Source: Pampus argenteus
Taxonomy: Eukaryota; Chordata; Actinopteri; Scombriformes; Stromateidae
DNA: 64,000 nucleotides
Direction: 5' to 3'
Assembly (NCBI GenBank): GCA_036937835.1
Contig: CM072878.1
Span: 517,001-581,000, forward strand
Shown: positions 1-11,172 of the stretch, in pieces
How the letters are laid out: every line of letters starts with the position of its first letter
Position numbering within the stretch: the stretch's first letter is position 1
Program-made: the position numbers and the translations under genes
Notes under the pieces: generated by a model
Told to the model about the DNA's origin: nothing
The model's input: the letters and a program-made list of their open reading frames with translations, nothing else
Database searches by the model: none

Positions 1-330
1 ACCAAAAAACCTTTTAACAGGAAAAAAGGTGGAAGAAACCTCAGGAAGAGCCACAAAGGAGGGATCCCTCTCCCAGGACGGACAGACGTGCAATGATGTC
101 ACATGTACAGAACAAATCAACACACACATATTGTACACTCACAATGAATTATAATGAATTACAATAGATGATAAGAATACGTGGTAAAGATACAGATGCA
201 CAGTAGCAAATCATTAACTAACTATAAACTGTAATGGGGATATGGTAACAATGATGACGCCACATGCAGAAGACGCCACGCAGGACCACAGCAGCAGACA
301 CAGTCCACAAGAACGTACTTCAGAAACAAA
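1..330 (-). repeat. L2-like LINE 3'-end fragment, minus orientation
   Basis: The reverse complement of this stretch matches the 3' untranslated end of the LINE copies at 23.0-23.4 kb and 39.1-39.4 kb in this window, including the GGGATCCCTC block and the run that reads CTGTTAAAAGG on the other strand. The match stops near 330, and the element continues beyond the left edge. It is non-coding. Confidence 0.8.
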
Positions 331-761
331 AGTCACATTAAACAGGTGAGAACAATAGCATTTAGTAGACTGTTAGTTGTTTAGAAAAAAAAACACATTT
401 ATTTTAGACCCGGAGGTGATGTAGGTTTTTTTGTATGTTCAGGTACTACAGCTGATTGTAGGCTGAAGAAGAAACCCATGGAGGATGAGAGTACACCGAA
501 ATGGACGTCACAAACGTTCCTAATTTTGTGTTTGCTTTGTTAAAGCTGCAGCTAAATGTTTTATTTATATTAAAGTGGACTGTTTCTTATTTTAATTTTA
601 CACAAATATACGAAGGACTCAAATAGGCCTGCATAGGTCACTGTTTAATTCATTTCAAAGTAGGCCTACACATGCTCACTGCACTTCTGTTTGTTGTATT
701 CTATGGTTCTAACAGGTAACATCTAATAAAACTTTACGTTTATTTTGTATATTGTATATAA
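331..761. other. Non-coding stretch between two inverted LINE ends
   Basis: AT-rich sequence with no supportable gene. It separates the minus-oriented LINE tail on its left from the plus-oriented LINE terminus on its right. I see no exon of the neighbouring kat7 gene on either strand. Confidence 0.5.
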
Positions 762-885
762 GCTCGAATCGAGGGTCTAAGGACAGAGGGTGTCACTCCT
801 TGTACAGATTGTAAAACCCTCTGAGACAAATGTATTTTGTGATTTTGGGCTATATAAATAAAATTTGATTTGATTTGATTTGACT
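762..885 (+). repeat. L2-like LINE 3' terminus, plus orientation
   Basis: Matches the last about 125 bases of the LINE copy ending near 39545: the GAGGGTCTAAGGACAGAGGG block, the GGGCTATATAAATA block, and the terminal repeats of TTTGA. It directly abuts the hAT coding remnant and probably truncated it. Confidence 0.8.
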
Positions 886-2183
886 CCACTTGTGCTCTTT
901 AGTGAGAGTAGCTTTCTGACGTGCGACTCAGCTGTCAGACCTCTGCTTTTGAAGAAGGTTTTCACATGCTCCAGACAGACAGTGAAGCGTTTCAGGTCCT
1001 CTCCCCTGGACGGCCACCGGACTCTATTGTGCAGCAGGAGATCCGAATATGCACTGTTGACCTCTTCTAACAATTAACAAAACTGTCAGTGGTTTATCCT
1101 GTTTGCCATTATTTCGTTCACTATCTTGATAACGAGGTTCATCACTTCCGCCGCTTTCAGGGGGGAATGTTTGAGTGCACCGTGCTTCTTGGTGGAGGAT
1201 GCAGTAAAACGTCATCAACTCTCGATCCAGTGACTTTTGAAGTAAATTCACAAAGCCCTTCTGTGCTCCTCTCATACTGGGTGCCCGTTGGTAGACACTG
1301 ACACCAGGTGAGTGGTGTTTTTTTCCTTTGGCTTTTAGATAACTTACGACAGCCTCACAAACGTCTTGTCCCCGTGTTTGGCCCTTTAGCAGTATGAGTT
1401 CAATCAGTTCTTCCTGCGGCCCATCTGAATTCACATATCTACACAACAGTGCTGTCTGTTCAGTATCATTTATATCACTTGATTCATCACAGGCAATTGA
1501 AAATGCATGAACTGAATTTATGTCATCAATTTGCTTACTTGTGATATTTGTTGTTCTAATATTCCTGTCTGAAAGGTTTCCCTTCCTTACGATCTCCTGA
1601 GCTGCCACACAACTAGCAGCAGTAGTTGAATGTGGAGAAGTGATCCACCAGTTTGCTCTGCTCAGCTTTCCATCGCAGTTACGAAATTGTTCTCTTTCGC
1701 TCATCTTCAGTTGGGTATTTTTCAGCAAATGCTGAATTCTGGTTTTTAAAATGTCTTTCAACATTATATTTTTTGTTGTTCGATAATTTCTCGCCACATA
1801 TCAAGTACACAGGTAAGCCAGCATCGTTGGCGGTGAAGGCAAATGAATCAATCCACGCAGGATTAAACTCTCTATCTTCTTCTGAAACTTTTCTTTGTAG
1901 GGATTTTTTTGTGGTTAGTGTAGGAGTCGCTTACTCCAGAAGCCACCTGCAGGTAAAGGCGAGGGCTATTGACGTTGATGTTTTAGTTGACAAATTAAAA
2001 AAAAATTAAACGTTAACGTATCACCTCGAACTGTGCAACACAATGAACACAAAAACAATAATATTAATCAAGGAAATTTAAATCGTTAATCGTTTTCATG
2101 TTTTTTTGTCAAGGCCAAAGGAAGCCATGACAAGGAGGCTGAAGAGCCGCATGTGCCTCCAGAGCCACAGGTTGCCGACCCTG
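886..2183 (-). mobile_element. Decayed hAT transposon (5' part and transposase remnants)
   Basis: Minus-strand reading frames around 1024-1797 and 886-1073 carry hAT/ZBED-type transposase pieces. They include FSIACDESSDINDTEQTALL, ELILLKGQTRGQDVCEAVVS and, further on, LLLHNRVRWPSRGEDLKRF. Just upstream (1800-1870) another frame reads AFTANDAGLPVYLICGEKL. The frames do not join without shifts and stops, so no active protein is made. The high-coordinate end (2164-2183) reads on the minus strand CAGGGTCGGCAACCTGTGGC, typical of a hAT terminal repeat. I could not find the other terminus; it was probably lost where the LINE end sits at 762-885. Confidence 0.75.
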
Positions 2184-2873
2184 GTCTAGATTTACAGAAT
2201 GAATGGCCTCAGGCGTTGAGATGGTAAGATTATAGTGGAAGCTTCACTTCTTTTAGTTATTAGATATAAGATAAAGTGCACCTGTGTCCCAAACTGACCC
2301 CGAACCACACCTGAAACAATTAACTGAACAAAATTAACAAACACACATTCTTCAAACTGTTGAACCCTTCATGTCTACCAATTTGTGTTTAGCTTCACAT
2401 ATTTCATAAGCTCTGTGTCATATTTTTTCCTTTATCCAATTCCAGTTGGCATTAAATTTGGTGTTGGTGTCAGACCTCCAGATGCTGTTTTTTGGTATTT
2501 ATTGTTCTCACTACTCCAACTTCTGTGATGAGCATATAAAGAGGCACTGCAGCACTTATTTATTGTAACTTTAAGAGTGTATATTGAGTGTATATTAAGA
2601 TTCCTGATACATTACAGTATTTATAACAAAAACAGCTGCATTACAAAAATAAATGCAAATTTACACCAACTATAAAATAATCAATGCTGTTCTTCAATGC
2701 AGAGATGTATTGATAACATGTGTTTTTATTTGTTCTGTAACTGTTTCAGGTGTGGTTCGGGGTCAGTTTAGGACAGGTGCACTTTATCTTATATCTAATA
2801 ACTAAAAGAAGTGAAGCTTCCACTATAATCTTCCTATCTCAACGCCCGAGGCCATTCATTCTGTCAATCTAGA
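2184..2873. mobile_element. Non-autonomous palindromic element with ~130-bp terminal inverted repeats
   Basis: The left arm (about 2184-2318) and right arm (about 2746-2873) are near-perfect reverse complements. Both carry GAATGGCCTC, GTGGAAGCTTCACTTC, TAGATATAAGATAAAGTGCA and ACTGACCCCGAACCACACCT. The outer ends read GGTCTAGATT from either side. The 430 bases between the arms hold no long reading frame. This is the structure of a long-inverted-repeat MITE or foldback element; I cannot name the superfamily. The left end touches the hAT terminus directly, so one of the two may have inserted at the edge of the other. Confidence 0.75.
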
Positions 2874-3028
2874 CCACGCAGACTCTATTTAGAGTATTAG
2901 TGTATTAGCTTTAATAGCTGCATTAAAATAGACCTGCATTACGTGGTTACATAATGATAACTAGAAGTATGAACAGGGTTTTTTAAAGGGCCTGCAGATC
3001 CCTCTAAAGATTGAAAATGCTGCCTTAC

Positions 3029-6000
3029 CATATGCCTGCGCAGAATGGTCTGGCTCTTCATATACTTAAGGCAAAACTCGCACATGTATAGCCTCCCCAG
3101 ACGGGCGTATTCCTCTGGGTATGGAGAGTGGTACCAGGTGTCCAGCTCGTAGCGACCAAATACGATGGTTTTTATCATGTTGCCTCCCTCCGACACCTGA
3201 CCAGCCAGACGAAGTTTCTCCTGTACAGGTCAGGATAAAAAGGACAAGTGGAGAAGGCAGGTGAGCAGGCAGAGGGGGAGAGAGGAGGAAGAGAGGATAT
3301 AAAACGAAAAAAAAAAACTCAATTAGACAGGGAAGAGGATCAGACGAGCCAAAGATCACACTTAATGCATTAAACGGTGTGTGTTTAATCCTACTCTGAT
3401 GTAAGCTACAAACTTTAGCATGCCAGGCTAACTATCCGACAGTAATAATCCAGCCTTCTTTCTAAAGCCATGTAGCCTTTCATTAGCTGAATACATCATT
3501 ATGTGGGATTACATTTTTATGTTAGAAAAATAGCTCTTCAGGACTGAAACATGTACTGTGTGGGGAGTTCAGAGTAATGTTAGCTGCTATCTCCAACTCT
3601 ATGTTTAGTTTTAAAATCTGGAAACAAAAAGTCTAAACCTGCCAATATTATCACTAAAAACTGCATATGTGCTGTACGAGCAGCTGTTGCTGAACGGAAA
3701 GTTTGACAGGTGTAGCAACAATAATTAGGTTAATATTGGGGTTGTGTATTGAGAACCGGTTCTAAATTACAACCAGTTCAAAAGGAATCATTAAGAAATA
3801 TTCATTTCGACATTCATTTTCAACGTTACAGCGTGTGGATCTGTTTACGTGTGAGTATGCACGTTGCTAATGCTATGAGCTAACACTACATCAGTAGTAA
3901 AAGATGGTAAATGCTCAAAAGTGTGGCTTCACTTCAGAAAAGAAAACAACAACAAGACAAACATTTAACATAAAGGCAGCACAGTGTTGATCTGAAAGAC
4001 TGAAAAAAGGTTGAAATTGTTGTTTAAAGAATGCCAGATTGAAATGGGTCACAATGTAACGGAAGGAGAAACAACAAACACAGAAGTGATTGTCCAGACT
4101 ACCAAGAACATCTCAGACTCCTCCTGTGGCTGCAGAGGAGAGTTTGCACACTGAAACAGAGAAGAAGAGGAAAGAAGAAGGCAGAAAAGTGGTGGGGAGG
4201 AGGGGGGTCAACAAATAAAGGGAGGGAGAAAAGAGTAAGGGAGGAGGATGATGATGAGTTTTCTCTCTTACAAGGTCATCCGAAGCACGTGCCTGAGCTT
4301 TCCTGAACAGCTCGAGGTCGTAGTCGCTGGTGATGTTCTCCAACAGAGGCTCCCTGCTTGCCCCGTGGCTCTGACGGTGCTCCTGGCAGTCGGGGTAGAG
4401 AAGGAAAGGAGAAACACTTTTAAAAATGAAAAACATGGGAAGGCTATGATTGAGAGACGTACGTATGTGAAGGCATTGTTTGTTTATCAGCCTGATATAT
4501 TGGACACACATTTCTTCTCCCTGCCTACCATGTATTTCTCCTTCTGGTCCTTATTGAGGCCAGAGTTCCTCTTCCTCCTCAGCTCTGTCACCTTCTCCTT
4601 GTAGCGCAGCTGACGGTCTGATGGGGCCTGACACCACACAGAGACAAACGCTGACACTTATGTGATCTCCAAGAATCCTTTTAGCTCATTTTACCCTTTG
4701 AGGACTGACAATGGTAGAAAAAGGATCCAAAAAGATCTGAACTTTTAACTTGTGATAACACACTATAAATAAATAACGTCTTGCTGAGTTTGAATGATTT
4801 CCATTAATACTACTACTGATATTCTGTCACTGCTTGATGAAATAAAAAAAAATTAACAGGAGGTCAGTGACTTCAACACTTTGCCTCTGGTACACTGAGG
4901 AATCACAGACTGAAGATCATATATGGCCTCTGCAGTTTGACTTAGACAAATCAGCTTCCAAAATTAGTCTTTTTAGTTTTGCCGCAGAAGAGAAACAGTA
5001 ATGTAATGTGAGAATTTAGACACTTTTTAAGACAGACTTGTAAAGATGTGAATGTTGCAATGTGTGGGAATCCCCCTCCATGCACACAAACACAACTTGA
5101 GTTCATGATGAAGTGAATCAGATGGGTGAAATCCAGGAAGGGACACAGCTTCACCTGGATTCACACTCAGTTCATTTGATAAAGATGATACATTTTTGTC
5201 ATATTTTGTACCAGTACAGAAAGACAATATATATTTATATATGTGTGTGTGTGTGTGTGTGTATCTGTCTGTTTCGGGTGTGAACATGTATGATATTGTG
5301 TGTGTGTGTGTGTGTGTGTGTGTTTTACCTGGTTTCTTGTGGAGTGTCTGTTCTCGTCCTGGCGGTGTGACAGCATCCTTTCCTCGGCCTGTTTGTCGCG
5401 CGTCGATGCCTTGCCCTGACAAAACATCAACACTGTCTACCAACGACAACTCACAGCCGGCCCTGCAGCGGAAACATTGCAGCATCCACCTCCGAGTTCC
5501 TGGAGGCTTCGCAGCTTGACCATTTCAATTTGAATCTGTTGGTTTCCTTCACTTTCATCCACTGGACACTTAGTCACAGTGTGATGGGTAAGATGTTCCC
5601 ACAGCGGAAATGTGGTTGTGACTATACAGAATGGCTTAGTTGCATTGTTAGTGAATGCTTATTTTAAGCCTGTGAGCATGCATTGAAGTGCACAGCTAAT
5701 CTGGGATAGTTTATTGAGTAATCTGAAGAACAACTGAAGGAAAAAATGCAATAATACAATACTCCAATGTGGAAAATAGTTGTCAGAAAAATATAACAAA
5801 ATAAAACAGGGAAAACGAGCAACAGATAACAAATAAAATGGTCAGAGTTTCTGTTGGGGAATATTTCAATTCTTATCCTGGAATCCCTGTTGGTAAATAT
5901 GTGTGTGTTAGTACCTTGCATTCATCAGCAGAGAGGTTGTGGTAGAGAGGACATCCTGATATAGAGAAATGTCTCTCATGCCTCCCTGTTAGATGACCTG

Positions 6001-9000
6001 AGAAAGGAAGAGAGGGAGACGGAGGAGAGGGGGGAGAGGCGCAAGAGGGGGGAGGAGACAGTGAGAGACAGACAGAGGACACATCTGATCCAACGAGGAA
6101 CATTACATCGTTTGTGTCCTCACCCAGCGAGTTGCACCCAGGCGTGGGACACTTCATGTTGAAGTTGTAGCTCTCGTGGAAGCGGCGTCGTTTGGGCCGG
6201 TGGGAGAGGTCGTGGGCGGCGGCCTCTTTGAGCGACAGTTCCTTGGCCAATCTCTCGTCCTCCTCTTGTGAAACTATGATGTCGTTGCTGGAAGACACAA
6301 GGTCGTTGCCTGGGCTGGAAACCTCAAGGTCTGACTCTGAGGATGGAGCGTTGCCTGTCGGGGTGCGAGGAGGAGTCTCGTCCCGGTCCACCGCCTGCTT
6401 CAGGTCTGCTGAGCCAATCAGGACAAAGTAAATGAGAGGGAGTCATCACAAGCCTGCTGTTTGTAGACTTACATGCAATGCATCAATTAGTGGTTTGCTG
6501 TGAAAAGTGGCAGTATTGACTAAAACCTTTAAACTGAAAATGACAACTTCGGTACACATGAATTTTATTTGAAAAAAATTAGACAATGACAACATTAACA
6601 TGCACATTAATGATCTCATTCTCACAGGATGGTTCATTTTTTGGGCACTAGTTGTGCTATATTTCCTGCTTAGCTAGAGACAAATGTTTCACAAACAGCA
6701 CAGGGTGTTCAATAATATACAGTAATGATACCATACAGCACAGCTGAATAATAGACTAAATACAACTACTGTTGGTTGAACAACAGCAGTACATTGACAG
6801 ATAGTAGTGCCACTTATAGATATGCATAGCATTGATTATCTATTCTGAATTAGCCTTAATAATCAAACACATGTGTACCAGCTTTTCTTGTGTCTTTCTG
6901 TTAACACAACTTTCTGTAGGCAGCAACATGTGACCACATACAGATGCAGTTAATGCTTTCCAGCAATGGCTGCCAGCAGAGAAATCCAATAATAAAGACT
7001 GATGTTACTGCAGCAGAAGACCAGTGCTGGCTGGTGAATGGAAAACATACTACAACCCTTCTCCTTTCCTGTTATTTCCAGTCATATTGAGCTGTTCATT
7101 AAATCTGCCTAGGACACTACGCTAGGACATTCATTTGTGTTGCACCTCAAAGCATCACAACAACATCATTTCAAATGTCAGTTCAATCTGAAGTCAGAAT
7201 GACTTTACTGAGATACCCTGCAGACTGACAAACAAAGAAAACCTTTTCTTCATCAACACAAATTATTCCTCTTATGTAAACTGAGACAGCCTTTAGCAAC
7301 ACACTGAATGTATTTATCTTTTTGTAATCAGGAACACACTGTGATCACAGACCAAACTCAAGCTGTGCAGCATTATATTGACTGAATGAAACTCCTCCCC
7401 CTCCTCATCGTCATGTCACTGATTTTCTTTTTTCCTCTGCCCTCCCTTCTTCTTTTTCCAACTCTCTCATCAACAGAACTCCTTCGTCTTTTCTTTACTC
7501 TCCCTTTCATCCTTTCACTTTTCCCTGTCTTTCTACTCTTCCTTCATCTGTGCCTCTACTCCTACTCTCATCCAACAAAATGAATCCGCTTGTGATTTTT
7601 TTTCTCCTCCTATATCTAAAAGAAGGAGCAAGAACATGTTTAATACAGAAAGTTTAGAGCTCCCCTGATTTATACATAGATATCATATCTAAGACAATTT
7701 ACCCAGCTCACCATTAGCCTCAGTATCCGAGCCAGACGACCTGCTCTGACGCAGTGGGTATTTTTTGGCCGTGGTGTTTGTTGCCCCCTGCTGGCTGCGT
7801 GTCACCCTGCGCCCGGAGGAGAAGATAGATGCTGCCACCGCTGTTGCTGCATTCGCTGCTGGATCCAGGCCTTCATCAGGACCCACAGCTGCAGGGGAAC
7901 TGCTCCGTGCTGAGCTGCAGTGATCTAGAAGAGAAGAAAAGATTAAGATCTTAAGATTTCCACGTTTTGCCTCCATCTGCTGGCTATGCTTATCAGTCAC
8001 AAAACTGCATTCAATTTTAAAAAATGACAACCGTTTTCATATTCAATCAATCATTTGAATCATTTTTCAAGTCAGAGGTCCAGTTAAACATTGTGGGGAT
8101 TTCCTGTTGGTCTTTTGCTTTTTTGATAGTAACTGAAATATCTTCAGCTTTTGGGCTGTTGTTTGGACAAAATAAGCAATTTGATGTTTGTTTTTCTTGA
8201 TTGATCGATTAAGCAGCCCTACTTGGTTGTCTATACAAAAACATCTGAGAAAATTTATTGCAAAAAGTTTTCCACATTTTAGACAGATTTTTTAAAACTT
8301 AGAAATAACATTGTAAGAATAAGATAGAGTTACTTGTTGCCAACAGCCTCAGTGGTCATGAAGAAACTAATCCGGCCACAGAAAAGAAGACTGAACTGAA
8401 TCCACTGTATGTTGTTCCTAAGCCTGTATGAGGACTGGGACAGTGCAGCCAACTCCTCTCAGTAACACAAAACAGAGGAAAACAGTGCTGCTCTTTCTTC
8501 CTCTCTTATAAATCCCCTCTGGTAGCTGCAGAAAGAGGTCAGACGGGGGTGGGCGTGGAGTCTGTGTCTGGGTGGGGGGAGGTCAGGCTATCTGAACCCA
8601 TTCATGCTATATGGCTGCCCATATATAGTAGCTATTGCTGAAGTGAGGAGGGTTGAAGTCTCTGTAGTTTGTGAATGAAAACATCCTTTCTAATTTAAAC
8701 GACCCTTATAAGAGAAACTACACATGTAGTCATGTGTAATAAATAGAAGTGAATGTCTGTACGTCCTATGACGAACGACCTATTTATTAAGAGTTTTAAA
8801 CGTTTACCTTGTGAGCTCCGGCTGAGGCGCAATGATGCACGAGTCAGGCGCGTGCTGCTGCGCCTGCGCGCGCTCTCGGAGGCATCGGCGGACTCGAGGT
8901 CGGCGGAGAAATCCGAGTCCTCCGTCCCGTCCGAGCTGCTGCCTGCGGTCCTCTGGGAACGACATCAACACTTATGAGCATCCTGCGTGATTTAACTAAA

Positions 9001-10301
9001 GTCTGGACTAAAAAGCTGTAACATCAATGTCAAGCAATCTGTGAAAGTGACTTTAGTGAAGATGTGTGTTAGTTTCTTTTACCAGCGGATAATCCAACAA
9101 AGATCCCATCACCCCCTCCTCCACATCTCCACTTGTCACTAAATATACAAAGGCGTTAATTTCCGGTTGTCTGTTAAATGGACTAATTGCTTTGAACTCC
9201 AGCGCCTACAACCTCAGTGAAAACCAACTACTGAAACTCGTGAAATGATTTGTTTCGTTTTAAAAGGAGCGTAATCTGTCGGTCAGAGTGAGGGGTCTCC
9301 GTCCACCACTAGCGAGCAAAATACATGTGTGTGTGGGGGTGGGGTAAATCATTATAACCCCCCCAATCCTCTCATAATAACCCAAACGTGACATTATAGG
9401 CATACATAATGTTAGGCAAGTACTACTTAAAATTTGGAAAGATGATATACAAGGACACCCAAGAAACAAGAAATCATAGAGACAATAAGAAAATAATAAG
9501 AGCCACGAATCAAAATTACATTTCAGATATACACGGACACACACTAAGTACAGTAAATAGAAAAACATGTCTATATTTTCTGTATGTGCAACATAAAAGG
9601 CCTACAGATACCACAATTATAGAAATGTGTCTTCTTCTTCTACTAATTAACATTAGCAGCACTAAAAGACGGTAGCAATATACATCTAAAAGAAAACACA
9701 GGACCACCAGCGCACATTAGGCGGATTTGACAACTTCACAACACCAAGCTCAGCACCTCATTTGCGTGCAGCCAATGAAAACTAAGAGCAGGCGGGGTTT
9801 GAGAGAGCCGGACCAATGAGAGCAAAACTTGCCCCGTTTCTGTCCAATAGAAGTGTTGTTTTGGTGCGGACCCTTCGCTCCATCCTCGGACCTAAAGAAC
9901 AGCCTGTTCCTTTTCGTCCCGCTAACTTACCGTTAAAGACGGCAAAAGACGTCCTGTCGAGTCCTTCACCAGCGGGTCCAAGTCAAACCCAGATGTCCAG
10001 TCCCCTCTTACTCGATACAACACCTCATTATCGCAACTTAGTAATACACATTAGCTAGCGTAGCAACAACACAACGACAGGTCGGTTGTGTGATTCAACT
10101 GACGTTCACATTCAACGCACATAACAAAACAGTAACAGTAACGTTATAGTATGGAGCATGTCAGCTCGCAGGCGGTCACAGTTTTATCCGAGTTTTATTT
10201 TTATGTCTACGAAGGCTAACATTAGCTATGACGTTATGTTTGTGTGTCCGAGCTGCGCTATAACGGCTGTCAGCCGTCCACCTCACCTTTTTCCGGGGCA
10301 T
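3029..10301 (-). CDS. kat7: KAT7 (HBO1) MYST histone acetyltransferase, N-terminal part
   Basis: Nine coding exons, given in transcription order: 10287-10301 (MPRKK), 8808-8952, 7703-7924, 6124-6408, 5915-5997, 5329-5415, 4529-4627, 4272-4382 and 3029-3220. All junctions are GT-AG and phases join to 413 codons. KAT7 is the catalytic subunit of the HBO1 complex, which acetylates histone H3K14 and H4 at replication origins and promoters. Visible parts are a Ser/Asp-rich N-terminus (GSSSDGTEDSDFSADLE), the motif RRVTRSQQ with KKYPLRQ, and TPPRTPTGNAPSSESD. The C2HC finger follows (KCPTPGCNSLG to HLTGRHERHFSISGCPLYH), then ERMLSHRQDENRH and the start of the MYST zinc finger (LYMCEFCLKYMKSQTILRRHM). 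The acetyl-CoA-binding catalytic domain (about 200 further residues in human) is not within 1-3028, which holds transposons. It presumably lies beyond the left edge after a large intron. No break is seen in what is present. Confidence 0.96.
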
Positions 10302-11172
10302 GTTCACAGATGTGATGGACCGTTTCTTTCAGGTTGTCAATCCGCACTTTGGGAGCAATTTTCCAAGGTTATATATAAATAATATGAGCAACAAATCGCC
10401 AGTTTTTGGCATGAGCCAACTCAGCTAAAAGGGCGCATTAATTTCTCCGCACTTCCTTCAACGGCTCGGTACGTCGACAAAATCCCTCCGCGTGTAAGGC
10501 AAGGTACCCCTATAGTTGGAGGACGGAGCGGTTCGTTTCAACAACTTCCTAAAGAACTGGTCAACTAGTTAAGAGCACCAGCAAACATTTGAAAGGCTGT
10601 GGATGTTGTTAATTTGATAGTTAACTTTCTAAAAATCATTTTTCAGTCAATGATTTGCGCTCGATCAGAGCAAAGTAGGAGCGGGAATTATCTCAACCTT
10701 TTATAACAGAATTAGCTGTTCACATAAATAACGTTCATTAACTCACCTAACATGTGTGTTACAGAGCGGAGGCACCGGATAAAACACAATACATGCTTCA
10801 AGTGAAAGATGTCCCTAAAACGGCTGATATCGCCGTATAGAAGCCTTAAACATTACCGTGTGTACTTACTTCCGGTCTAAAAAACGAAGCTGTAGAGATC
10901 GGAAGTACGCGGGGGTGAAGCCTCTCGCTTCGTCCAGTTCAGCGCAGCTTTGACGGGGTTGTTCAGGCAGTGGGAGGCAGAAGAGAAGCGCCAGCACGTT
11001 GCATTTGACGTGGAGTGGGACCTCAGTCATCTTCCTGCGGGTCTTTTCTCTTTCCTTTTCTTGCAGGCTGCATCTTCCAAGCTTCAACGTAAAGAGTTTC
11101 GGCCCTGAACGCCACCCGGAAACGAACACGCAGCGTGGGAAATATTCGCTTCTTTACTGACTTGTAACTATT
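10302..11172. promoter_or_regulatory. Divergent kat7 / aldh16a1 promoter region
   Basis: The two genes start head to head with 871 bp between their start codons. The interval and its flanks are CpG-richer than the surroundings. It carries ETS-type cores, ACTTCCGG near 10868 and CCGGAAAC near 11116. No TATA box is evident near either start, as expected for a CpG-type housekeeping promoter. Exact transcription starts cannot be read. A minus-strand open frame inside it (10866-11129) looks like chance. Confidence 0.55.

Noticed and set aside
1..3028. Search for the next kat7 exons (MYST catalytic domain)
   Set aside because: No minus-strand sequence with the expected acetyltransferase motifs; the stretch is filled by transposons and the remaining exons must lie outside the window.
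5027..5519. Frames with His-Thr or Cys-Val runs around kat7 exon six
   Set aside because: Generated by two GT repeats in the intron; the only real coding part is the exon at 5329-5415 in one minus frame.
7386..7583. Hydrophobic plus-strand frame of 65 residues in a kat7 intron
   Set aside because: Comes from a pyrimidine-rich stretch (CTT, TTC) and has no homology or splice context.
8753..8977. Plus-strand open frame over kat7 exon two
   Set aside because: Shadow of the real minus-strand exon 8808-8952, whose translation matches the KAT7 N-terminus.
10866..11129. Minus-strand open frame of 87 residues in the divergent promoter
   Set aside because: No recognisable protein; overlaps promoter motifs and the likely aldh16a1 5' UTR; GC-rich promoter sequence often stays open by chance.
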